From Ereboglobus luteus (GTDB lineage Bacteria > Verrucomicrobiota > Verrucomicrobiia > Opitutales > Opitutaceae): a DNA stretch of 64,000 nucleotides. Positions 46,454 through 59,380 of the stretch are shown here, piece after piece; the stretch's first letter is position 1; the number at the start of each line of letters is the position of its first letter. The notes beneath the pieces were generated by a model. That model saw nothing but the letters and a program-made list of their open reading frames with translations. It had not been told where the DNA came from and made no database searches. The translations under genes were made by a program, and so were the position numbers. The stretch spans positions 2,460,501-2,524,500 of the forward strand of contig NZ_CP023004.1 of assembly GCF_003096195.1 (NCBI RefSeq). The letters are read 5' to 3'.

Positions 46454-48640
46454 ATGACCTCCACCCAACGCACAACCCATCGCTGGAAGTTTGCCCGCAT
46501 CGGCGGACTCGACCAAGTCATTCTCGAAACAGCCGATGATCTGCTCAACCTCGACCAACTCGACCAGAAGCTCTGGGTCGCCCTGAGCTGTCCGGTGAAA
46601 AGCCTCGAATACGACGAGGACACCCTGCAACTGCTCGACACCGACAACGACGGGCGCATCCGCGTCGCCGAAATCACTGGCGCGATCAAATGGCTTTCCA
46701 CGCGCCTCGCCGACGTGAGCGTCATCCTCAACCCGCAGCCGCAGCTGCCCCCCGGGGCGATCAACGCCGGCACGCCCGAGGGCGCGCTGCTGCTCTCCAC
46801 TGCGAATCTCCTCATCAGCGAGGGCAAAGCCGGGCTCAGCGTCGCGGGCATCGCTGAAACGCGAAAGCAATTTCTCGACGGCCGTTTTAACGGCGACGGC
46901 GTCATTTCTGCCGACACCACCGACACGCCCGAGCTCAAGCAGCTCGTCGAAAACATCATCGCCACTCAAGGCGCCGCGCAGGATCTGAGCGGCAAGCCCG
47001 GCGTGACGCAGGAAAAAATCGACGCGTTTTACGATGCGGTCGCCGCGCACATCGCGCGCAATGCCGAGGCCGCGGCGACGCAGGTTTTTGTTTTCGGCAA
47101 AACCACGCCCGCGGCCCACGCCGCGTTCAAGGCCGTGCGCGAGAAAATCGACGACTACTTCGAGCGCTGCCGCCTGGCCTCGTTTGATCCGCGCACGCTC
47201 GCCGCGCTCAACCGCCCCGAGTCCGATTACGCAGCGATCATCGCGCGCGACCTCAAGCCGGGCGATTCCGACCTGGCCGGGTTTCCCCTCGCAAAAATCA
47301 CGCCCGACAAGCCGCTGGCGCTTGCCGCCGGCATCAATCCCGCGTGGACGACCGCCGTCGGGGCATTTCTCTCCGACACGATGCCGGTCGCGTTCAACGC
47401 GGGCAAAACCGACATCACCGCCGCCGAGTGGGAGTCGCTGAAAACGAAGTTCGGCCCCTACGAAAACTGGCTCGCGGCAAACGCCGGCTCGCCGATCACC
47501 GCGCTCGGCGATGCGCGCATCGAGGAAATCCACGCGACCGCCGCCGCCGACCGCGACGCGCTCGGCAAACTCGTCGCGCAAGACAAGGCGCTCGAATCCG
47601 AATCGCTCGCGCTCAGCGACATCAACCGGCTCGTGCGCTACTACAGCCAGCTCGGCGTGCTGTTGCGCAACTTCGTGAACTTCGCCGATTTTTATTCGCT
47701 GAAACACTCGGCGATCTTTCAGGCGGGCGTGCTATACCTCGACAGCCGCAGTTGCGAGCTGTGCATCCGCGTCGATGATCCCGCGGCGCATTCCGTGCTC
47801 GCCGCGCTCAGCCGCGCGTGCATCGCCTACTGCGAACTCAAGCGCGCGGGCGAGGCGCCGGTGAAAATCGCGGCCTGTTTCACCCAGGGCGACTCCGACT
47901 TTCTGATGGTGGGGCGCAACGGCGTCTTCTACGACATGAAGGGGCGCGACTGGGATGCGACGATCACCAAGCTCGTCTCGAACCCGATCAGCGTGCGCGA
48001 GGCGTTTTGGTCGCCCTATAAAAAACTCATCCGCACAATCGAGGAGCATCTCGCCAAGCGCGGCGCCGCGGCCGAGGCCGCCACCGGCGCCAAGCTCGAC
48101 AAGGTTGCGGAAAACACCGCCAATGCCGACAAGCTCGCCGCCACGTCCGCAACCGCGACACCCGAGGCGCCGAAAAAAATCGACGTCGGCACCGTGGCCG
48201 CGATTGGCGTGGCCGCGGGCGCGCTCACCGGCGCGATTGCCGCGATCGCAACCGGAATCGCCCGCCTCGCGCCCTGGCAAATCCTCCTCATTCCGGTGGC
48301 GTTGTTGCTGATCATTTCCGGTCCGTCGATGTTCATTGCCTGGTTGAAACTCCGCCAGCGCACACTCGGCCCGATTCTTGACGCGGCGGGATGGGCGGTC
48401 AACGGACGCGTAAAAATCAATGTCCCGCTCGGCACCTCGCTCACGGACATCGCCACGCTCCCCGACGGCTCGCAGCGCACGCTTCGCGATCCCTACGAGG
48501 ACAAGGCGGCCAAGCGCCGCAAGCGTCGCATCGTGCTGGTCCTGGTTCTCGCCGCGCTCGCGGCCTTCGGCGCATGGGCGTGGATCGATCACATCGAGAC
48601 GAACACATGGATTTGGGACCGGTTGTTGTCGTCGAAATAA
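46454..48640 (+). CDS. Uncharacterised EF-hand membrane protein
   Basis: A 728-residue protein of unknown function, divergent from clpS. A perfect EF-hand loop occurs at residues 62-73 (D62, D64, D66, G67, I69, E73) and a looser FNGDGVIS loop follows near 145, indicating calcium binding. The middle ~450 residues are soluble, Ala-rich and helical, with no recognised enzyme motif. The C-terminus has a hydrophobic hairpin (about 580-635) and a last transmembrane helix (about 690-712). There is no N-terminal signal, so the bulk is probably cytoplasmic. Large EF-hand proteins of this shape recur as hypothetical genes in Bacteroidetes and Verrucomicrobia. Confidence 0.8.
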   Translation: MTSTQRTTHRWKFARIGGLDQVILETADDLLNLDQLDQKLWVALSCPVKSLEYDEDTLQLLDTDNDGRIRVAEITGAIKWLSTRLADVSVILNPQPQLPPGAINAGTPEGALLLSTANLLISEGKAGLSVAGIAETRKQFLDGRFNGDGVISADTTDTPELKQLVENIIATQGAAQDLSGKPGVTQEKIDAFYDAVAAHIARNAEAAATQVFVFGKTTPAAHAAFKAVREKIDDYFERCRLASFDPRTLAALNRPESDYAAIIARDLKPGDSDLAGFPLAKITPDKPLALAAGINPAWTTAVGAFLSDTMPVAFNAGKTDITAAEWESLKTKFGPYENWLAANAGSPITALGDARIEEIHATAAADRDALGKLVAQDKALESESLALSDINRLVRYYSQLGVLLRNFVNFADFYSLKHSAIFQAGVLYLDSRSCELCIRVDDPAAHSVLAALSRACIAYCELKRAGEAPVKIAACFTQGDSDFLMVGRNGVFYDMKGRDWDATITKLVSNPISVREAFWSPYKKLIRTIEEHLAKRGAAAEAATGAKLDKVAENTANADKLAATSATATPEAPKKIDVGTVAAIGVAAGALTGAIAAIATGIARLAPWQILLIPVALLLIISGPSMFIAWLKLRQRTLGPILDAAGWAVNGRVKINVPLGTSLTDIATLPDGSQRTLRDPYEDKAAKRRKRRIVLVLVLAALAAFGAWAWIDHIETNTWIWDRLLSSK

Positions 48641-48692
48641 TCAAACGCGAAGGACGGCGCGGATTTTTTCCCGCGCCGTTTTCAATTTCCAA

Positions 48693-49766
48693 GTGAAGAC
48701 CCCAGACCTGCTCAATATACGTTTATACAATCAATTGCTCTCCGGCCATGAGCTGAAGCAACCGCGTGAGGTCGTGTCCCGGATGGGCGCGATGCAGTCG
48801 CAATCGCTGGATTTGGCGAAGTGGGCAATCGGAACGCGTCTCGAATCAAAGACGGTTGCGGATGTCGAGAAGGCCTTGAACACGGGGAAAATCATTCGCA
48901 CGCACATTCTGCGCCCGACGTGGCATTTTGTGGAGGCGGATGACATTCATTGGATGCGCGAACTTTCCAACCCGCAAATAAAGCCGATTTATCTCTCCTA
49001 TTGCCGGATGTGCGGCGCGGACGAGGCGGTCATAGCGCGCGCCGTTCCCATCGTGGAGAAATCCCTGTCCAATGGCGGGCATTTGGAGAAGCAGGAAATC
49101 GGGGAGGCCCTGAAGGCGCGAAGAATAAAGACGGATGCCACCTTGCTGAATCTTATTATACAACGCGCCGAGATGGAGGGGATTCTTTGCAACGGGAAAA
49201 TACAGGGGAATAAACAAACCTATACTTTGCTAAACGAATGGGTTCCCCGGAAACGAAACCAAACAATAAGCCGGGAGGCTGCGTTGGAACGCCTGGCTCG
49301 AAGGTATTTCACGAGCCACGGACCGGCGACGCTTCTTGATTTTGAGTGGTGGTCGGGCTTGTCGCGCACCGATAGCAGGCGCGCTGTCGAGATGATCAAA
49401 AACGATTTTGCATGTGAAAAGGCAAACGGGCGCGAGTTCTGGATGCGAAATGATATTAAGACTCCGCCGAAAGGAAGCGCGTCGGCATTGCTGCTTCCGC
49501 CGTTCGACGAATTTGTGGTGAGTTACAAGGACCGTTCCGAGATGATTCACGATGCGCATTATGGAAAGGTGATGACCAGGAACGGTCTCTTTTCCCCGAC
49601 TGTGATGCTCAATGGCGAAATTGTCGGCTCATGGAAAAAGACGAGCAGGAAAGGCGCTGTTCAAATAGAGCTCTCCTTTTTCGAGAAAACGTCCAAGCGA
49701 AAACAAGAGCTTTTCGAGCCGGAGATGAGACGATTGGAGAAGTTTTATTCGGACAGGGATGAATAG
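48693..49766 (+). CDS. Winged-helix DNA-binding protein, AlkZ/YcaQ-like (HTH_42)
   Basis: A 357-residue protein of the superfamily that contains the DNA glycosylases AlkZ and YcaQ, which unhook interstrand crosslinks or bulky alkyl lesions. It shows RMGAMQSQSLDLAKWAIG with the Q35-x-Q37 pair matching the catalytic QxQ, followed by RTHILRPTWHFV and LLPPFDEFVVSYKDR, family hallmarks, and tandem winged helices. A GTG at 48693 is the preferred start, 52 bases after the upstream stop; no good ATG precedes the conserved core. Catalytic activity is inferred. Confidence 0.82.
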   Translation: MKTPDLLNIRLYNQLLSGHELKQPREVVSRMGAMQSQSLDLAKWAIGTRLESKTVADVEKALNTGKIIRTHILRPTWHFVEADDIHWMRELSNPQIKPIYLSYCRMCGADEAVIARAVPIVEKSLSNGGHLEKQEIGEALKARRIKTDATLLNLIIQRAEMEGILCNGKIQGNKQTYTLLNEWVPRKRNQTISREAALERLARRYFTSHGPATLLDFEWWSGLSRTDSRRAVEMIKNDFACEKANGREFWMRNDIKTPPKGSASALLLPPFDEFVVSYKDRSEMIHDAHYGKVMTRNGLFSPTVMLNGEIVGSWKKTSRKGAVQIELSFFEKTSKRKQELFEPEMRRLEKFYSDRDE

Positions 49767-50218
49767 CCATGCTTGGCAGCGAAGCGCGCGAACGGTTTGT
49801 TGATTATTAAAACCAGTGACACTGGTTCTCCACGATGAACGATGTGTCGATATGAAATATATACATATTATAATAATCGACTATTCATTCTGTATATTCT
49901 GTTAATTCTGTCATGATCCTTAAGACAGAATTAATTGGATGCGCAGGATGCGGACGGGAGTGGAGGCACAGACAGGAATGTCTGTGCTACCTTGATTGGT
50001 TTTTTTTCGATTTGATTGGTAACGTTGGGGCAGGGCGCCGGAATTGCAAAATATCAATTCTCCGCCACACTCTTCCGCCTTCCCGGCGAGCGATTAATAA
50101 ATTGTAAATTATTGCGAAAAATATAATTGTGAAAACCCGTTTGCGATGCTGGGATTTCGGGTGTTCATTTGGTTTCTTCCGCAATCATAACCCTGAAAAA
50201 TTCAAAAACGCCCACACT
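49767..50218. other. 452-base intergenic region upstream of glpF with a REP-like hairpin
   Basis: Strongly AT-rich (49840-49900 and 50090-50130), with a perfect 9-bp hairpin GCACAGACA/TGTCTGTGC at 49966-49987 and a GGAA loop. It presumably carries the glpF promoter. No gene was found. Confidence 0.55.
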
Positions 50219-50965
50219 ATGAATGCTTATGTCGCTGAACTCGTCGGAACCGCCATCCTAGTCCTTCTTGGTAATGGCATCGTCGCAAACGTGAATCTCA
50301 CCAAGTCCAAGGGCAACGGCGGGGGCTGGATCTGCGTGGCCGCGGGCTGGGCCTGCGCCGTGGCCATCGCCGTCTATGCCACGGGGCGCTTTTCCGGGGC
50401 GCATCTCAATCCGGCCGTCACACTCGCGCTCGCCAGCATCGGGAGCTTCGGCTGGGGGCAGGTGGCCGGATACATCGGCGCTCAAATGGCAGGCGGCATC
50501 ATCGGCGCGGTTCTCGTTTACCTGACCTATTTTGCCCATTGGGGCGTGACAAACGACGCCGCCACCAAGCTCGCCTGCTTCTCCACCGCTCCCGCCGTGC
50601 GCCGGATGGGGGCCGCCTTCGTCACGGAGGTGATCGGGACCGCGGTTCTTTTGTTCGGCATCCTGGCCTTTGGAAAAGTGGCATTGGGCGCGCCCAGCGG
50701 ACAGGAGGCGTGGGCCGCGGTTGTGGGCACTTGGTTTGGGCCTGCGTTGGTCGGCCTGCTTATTTTCTCCATCGGCCTTTCGCTCGGCGGTCCGTCGGGG
50801 TATGCCATCAATCCCGCGCGTGACTTGGGCCCGCGCATCGCCCACGCCGTGCTTCCCATTCCCGGAAAAGGCTCCTCCGACTGGCAGTATTCCTGGGTGC
50901 CCGTCGTGGCCCCGATTGTCGGCGGCATCATCGGCGCGCAACTCTTCGTTTTGCTCGGGTTTTAG
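50219..50965 (+). CDS. glpF: Glycerol uptake facilitator / aquaglyceroporin
   Basis: Inner-membrane MIP channel conducting glycerol. The 248 residues show six transmembrane helices and both NPA half-helices: GAHLNPAVTLA and GYAINPARDLGPR. The second, with Asp two residues after Ala, is the glycerol-facilitator signature rather than that of a strict water channel. The ATG at 50219 is chosen because MNAYVAELVGTA is a typical N-terminus; upstream residues are charged and atypical. glpK follows, so the pair takes up and phosphorylates glycerol. Confidence 0.95.
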   Translation: MNAYVAELVGTAILVLLGNGIVANVNLTKSKGNGGGWICVAAGWACAVAIAVYATGRFSGAHLNPAVTLALASIGSFGWGQVAGYIGAQMAGGIIGAVLVYLTYFAHWGVTNDAATKLACFSTAPAVRRMGAAFVTEVIGTAVLLFGILAFGKVALGAPSGQEAWAAVVGTWFGPALVGLLIFSIGLSLGGPSGYAINPARDLGPRIAHAVLPIPGKGSSDWQYSWVPVVAPIVGGIIGAQLFVLLGF

Positions 50966-50974
50966 GGCTAAAAA

Positions 50975-51108
50975 TTTAACCACGGAGAACACTGAGATAC
51001 ACGGAGGGAAAACAAGAATGCCAGAGAGGCAGAGGCCGGAAATTCAGGTCAAGCCCCAGACGTTCAGACGCTCCTCCTCCGTGCCGCTCCGTGTCCTCCG
51101 TGGTTAAA
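50975..51108. repeat. Long inverted repeat between glpF and glpK (AACCACGGAG type)
   Basis: TTTAACCACGGAG (50975-50987) is perfectly complementary to 51096-51108. A second pair, ACACGGAG (50999-51006) with CTCCGTGT (51087-51094), lies inside. The repeated CACGGAG words resemble a dispersed element seen in many bacterial genomes. It would fold in a glpF-glpK transcript. Confidence 0.75.
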
Positions 51109-51185
51109 AATCAGGACACAGTATTTCAGGATAACTTCTTAATCCACTCCACTCATCGTTAAAAAATCCATCGTCATTCAACATC

Positions 51186-52688
<1,503 letters not shown>

Positions 52689-52714
52689 GGCGTGGGTGAC
52701 TGGGTTTGCTGTGG

Positions 52715-52747
52715 CCTCAGAATGTCAAAAAAGGCTGAGGTGTTTTC
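52715..52747 (+). terminator. Possible glpK terminator
   Basis: A 6-bp stem (CCTCAG 52715-52720 with CTGAGG 52735-52740) around a 14-base loop is followed by TGTTTTC, about 27 bases past the glpK stop. Moderately convincing. Confidence 0.5.
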
Positions 52748-52790
52748 GGGTTTCCTTCATCGCGCATAGCAATGTTCGTGTGTTCATACC

Positions 52791-52821
52791 CCTCATACAG
52801 AATTCCGCCTCATACAGAATT
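52791..52821. promoter_or_regulatory. Tandem 14-bp direct repeat upstream of the ParB/Mrr operon
   Basis: CCTCATACAGAATT occurs at 52791-52804 and again at 52808-52821 (17-base period), 40-70 bases before the ParB-like start. TTGACT follows at 52827. It may be an operator for the HTH protein it precedes. Confidence 0.55.
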
Positions 52822-52861
52822 AGCTTTTGACTGTAATAAAAAAATCATCTACTCAGACACT

Positions 52862-53992
52862 ATGGAAAAAATATCGGAATTTTTAACTCCGTTAAGGGTA
52901 AAAATAGATCAACTACTCCTTGATCCTAATAACCCCCGCTTTGCAGAACTAGGCGAAAATATTGATCAAGTTCCTGAGAACCGTTTCGCTGAAGAAAGAG
53001 TTCAGAAAGCGGCTTTCGAAAAAATGAAAGTGCCAAAGTTTAACGTAGCTGAGCTTCGTGATACTATCAAAGAATTAGGGTTTCTTCCTATGGACCGTAT
53101 TGTAGTTAGGGAGTGGAGAGAGAAAACAACGCCTCAAAAATATATAGTTATTGAGGGTAATCGCAGGTTAACAGCCCTTACGTGGCTGCTTGAACTTCAT
53201 GACGCAGGAAAGGAAACATTCAGTAAAAATCAATTAGAGAGTTTGGGAAATTTTGAAGTTTTATTACTTGATAGCCAGCGTGCCCCAAAAACTGCACGAT
53301 GGATACTACCTGGATTGCGTCATGTTTCCGGAATTAAGGAATGGGGACCTTATCAAAAAGCTCGAATGGTTTTTGAACTCCGCAATACGGGCAAAACACC
53401 TCAAGAGGTAGCTCAAAGTTTGGGACTATCGACAAGAGAATCCAATCAACTTTGGCGCGCATTTCTTGCTCTTGAACAAATGGGGAATGATGAGGAATAC
53501 CAAGAATATGCCGAACCAAAGCTTTACAGTTACTTTGAAGAAGTTTTTAAACGTCCAAATGTAAGGGAATGGTTAGGATGGTCAGATGAACAACAAAAAT
53601 TCACAAAAGAAAAAGAAATCAGAGAATTCTACGGTTGGATGAAAGGAGAAATTGGTGAAAATAATGAGCTTAGCGATCCAAAACTACCAGAAGCAAAATC
53701 TGTTCGTGATTTTTCAAAAATTATTGAGGATTCAAAAGCGCTCGCCATATTCCGTTCAAATGAAGGCACCTTAACACATGCTTTGGCCAGATTAGAGGCT
53801 GACAATCCTATTGATTACATATCAATCGTAACAACCTGCGAGTCTACACTACGTTCACTGCCGCCTGACATCTTGCGCAAGATGAATGAATCTGAATTGA
53901 ATAATTTGGAGCTACTGCGTTCAAGAATCGACCAAATCTTAATAGATCGAACACATTTACTTGGAGGTAACAGTGGGGAAGTTAAATCCTGA
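52862..53992 (+). CDS. ParB/Srx-fold nucleotide-binding protein with HTH, first gene of a putative restriction module
   Basis: A 376-residue protein. Residues about 12-145 are a ParB N-terminal/sulfiredoxin-like domain: LLLDPNNPRF (strand and box 1), AELRDTIKELGFLPMDRIVV, and Y-IVIEGNRRLTAL with E98-G99-N100-R101-R102 corresponding to the nucleotide-binding GxxRxxA box. Residues about 150-205 resemble the ParB middle domain, with HTH-like TPQEVAQSLGLSTRESNQLW. The C-terminal part is helical and unrecognised. It is strongly AT-rich compared with glpK before it and nifJ after it. It overlaps an Mrr-like nuclease gene by 20 bases. Coupling of a ParB-fold NTPase to a nuclease resembles GmrSD- and SspE-type restriction logic, though I recognise no named system. 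Confidence 0.8.
   Translation: MEKISEFLTPLRVKIDQLLLDPNNPRFAELGENIDQVPENRFAEERVQKAAFEKMKVPKFNVAELRDTIKELGFLPMDRIVVREWREKTTPQKYIVIEGNRRLTALTWLLELHDAGKETFSKNQLESLGNFEVLLLDSQRAPKTARWILPGLRHVSGIKEWGPYQKARMVFELRNTGKTPQEVAQSLGLSTRESNQLWRAFLALEQMGNDEEYQEYAEPKLYSYFEEVFKRPNVREWLGWSDEQQKFTKEKEIREFYGWMKGEIGENNELSDPKLPEAKSVRDFSKIIEDSKALAIFRSNEGTLTHALARLEADNPIDYISIVTTCESTLRSLPPDILRKMNESELNNLELLRSRIDQILIDRTHLLGGNSGEVKS
53963..53968 (+). promoter_or_regulatory. Ribosome-binding site deciding the Mrr-like start
   Basis: A perfect GGAGGT sits four bases before GTG 53973, favouring that start over the in-frame TTG at 53961. Confidence 0.7.
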
Positions 53993-54767
53993 CATTGTTG
54001 CTCAATGGGTTGAGCAAGATTGCCAACAAACAGACTATCTACCAGTCCGTGATGTTCTGGCTATATCATTACGCAATCGAATCCCTAATTTATCTGAAGA
54101 ACAAGCATCAGAGTATTCAGAAGAGCTCACTCAAGAAGTATGCAAATCACTAGAGTCTCGCATATATCAATATGCGCAAGATGGCATTATTGCGCCTTTT
54201 AAAATAGACTCTGATGAAGGAGCTAATTATATTAAATCCTCGTCAACTGTTGAGTCGGATTTACTGTTGGAATTACGAAAACGATCATCTGAAATATTCG
54301 AATTATTCTGCAAAGTGATTCTTTCAAAACTTTATGCGGAGGCATTTGTAGTAGGTGGATCACACGATGGAGGGGTGGATTTTTACGCAATAGGTTTACC
54401 GTGGGATAATTTGACAAATCCCATGCCTCCGTCCTCTAAAGCTTTGGTTATTGGACAATCAAAACGATACAAAAAAAACAATACTGTTGGTGAATGTGAA
54501 ATCCGAGAATTTATTGGAGGGGCTATAAATCAGGCTGATGAACTTCGTCGAAAGCATCCTGATCGCGTTGGCTTACTAACGCCTCTCTTACTTGCATTTT
54601 GGACAACAGGCGATTTTTCTGTAAGCGCTAAAAAATATGCTCGAAAATTAGGCCTATGGTATTTGAACGGAATCGGATTAGCTCAATTAGCCACTCGCCT
54701 TGGATTGCAAGTAGCAGATTTAGATAATTTATATAATCAGCAAAATACCTCAGGCCTTGCTTTTTGA
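53973..54767 (+). CDS. Mrr-type PD-(D/E)xK restriction endonuclease-like protein
   Basis: A 264-residue protein from a GTG preceded by GGAGGT. Residues about 105-190 form an Mrr_cat-like nuclease core: FELFCKVILSKLYAEAF helix, GGSHDGGVDFYAIG with catalytic D136, and the strand ALVIGQSKRYKK with Q162-x-K164, then VGECEIREFIGGAINQADE. That D...QxK pattern defines Mrr-family type IV nucleases. The N-terminal ~100 residues are helical and unassigned; the C-terminus is mixed. It begins inside the ParB-like gene, so the two products are probably made together and may form a complex. AT-rich composition indicates transfer. DNA target (modified or phage DNA) is unknown. Confidence 0.82.
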   Translation: MGKLNPDIVAQWVEQDCQQTDYLPVRDVLAISLRNRIPNLSEEQASEYSEELTQEVCKSLESRIYQYAQDGIIAPFKIDSDEGANYIKSSSTVESDLLLELRKRSSEIFELFCKVILSKLYAEAFVVGGSHDGGVDFYAIGLPWDNLTNPMPPSSKALVIGQSKRYKKNNTVGECEIREFIGGAINQADELRRKHPDRVGLLTPLLLAFWTTGDFSVSAKKYARKLGLWYLNGIGLAQLATRLGLQVADLDNLYNQQNTSGLAF

Positions 54768-55037
54768 CATTGGCGATACCGTCTGCGCGAAGGGATGCAT
54801 CGCAGGCTTTCGCGGCCATATTCAGACATGGGCGAGTCGCCCATGCCACTCAATCCATCCCGATTCCACGGGCGAGACGCCCCAGAAAGACAACAGGGGG
54901 ACGAATGCAACGCGGCAGCGCCCGGGAGCGCGGGCGTCCGCCCGCAGGGTTGGAGGGTTGTGCGGCGCACGCACCGTCTTGCGGGCAGGATGCCCGCGTT
55001 CCCGGGATGCAAGCGGCGCGTTATAGTGCGCCTTTGC
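54768..55037. repeat. Cluster of REP/BIME-like palindromes between mrr-like gene and nifJ
   Basis: Nested palindromes: CATGGGCGA/TCGCCCATG (54827-54845), GCGGGCG/CGCCCGC (54930-54945), GCGGGC/GCCCGC (54981-54997), plus long outer arms CCCGGGAGCGCGGGC (from 54921) against GCCCGCGTTCCCGGG (to 55006) with one mismatch. They lie between convergent genes and could terminate both. No gene was seen. Confidence 0.8.
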
Positions 55038-58754
<3,717 letters not shown>

Positions 58755-59380
58755 TGTTTCTAAATTATGAATTAACCTGTTTGTTTTTAAAAAATTATGA
58801 AATTAAGTGGAGATGATGAAAAACTGGGCTGATTGAAGGCGGGCGTTTTTTGAAATCGGGGGAAAATATGTCGTAATTATTTAAATAGATATTCGGCAGA
58901 GTAGCAGAGTCAACCAGTGGGATGGTTTTTGGAAAGATAAAATGAAAAAAAATGAGCTGATTTTGACCAAATCCTGCGCATATATTGCTTTTTCGTTCTC
59001 AATGAACACCGAGTGCCTGACGTGCTGCTTAAGATTGGTATACGTGAATATGTATATTTTGTTCAAAATTGTCGGATTTAAGGCAATTTATGCGCAATTT
59101 TCGGTAATTTGTGCTGGTTTTGACGCAGTGGCAGCTTGAAGAGAAATGCACGTGGCGCATCAAATGGGGGAGGGCAGTTTCGCCGTTCCGCGCAACGGCG
59201 ACATTCCGACAACCGCTGTGTTTGCCACTCGTAATTCTCGGCGCGCTCGGCGAGCACACCCCCACCTGTTGAAAATCAAAGCTGGTTTGTGAATTGTGTA
59301 ACCCCAATAGGTTACGCTTTGGATGAAAACAGTCCCATTTAGGCTGTCGGAAATGGAATCCCGTTTTTGGTTGGGATTCG
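58755..59380. other. 626-base intergenic region upstream of nifJ
   Basis: No supported gene. AT-rich near 58860-59100. It must include the nifJ promoter. A GTAACC/GGTTAC hairpin occurs at 59296-59315 and another 7-bp hairpin right after the ABC-F stop (59356-59379). Confidence 0.5.
59356..59379 (-). terminator. Weak hairpin after the ABC-F gene
   Basis: GAATCCC/GGGATTC with a 10-base loop directly follows the stop codon. No T-run follows, so it may be only a 3' stabilising hairpin. Confidence 0.3.

Noticed and set aside
45596-47707. 703-codon minus-strand frame ending at the DUF2017-like gene
   Set aside because: Only its last 150 residues are the DUF2017-like protein; the remainder is antisense to the EF-hand gene and crosses clpS out of frame.
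58942-59139. 65-codon frame upstream of nifJ
   Set aside because: AT-rich random-looking hydrophobic frame in a promoter region, with no supporting signals.
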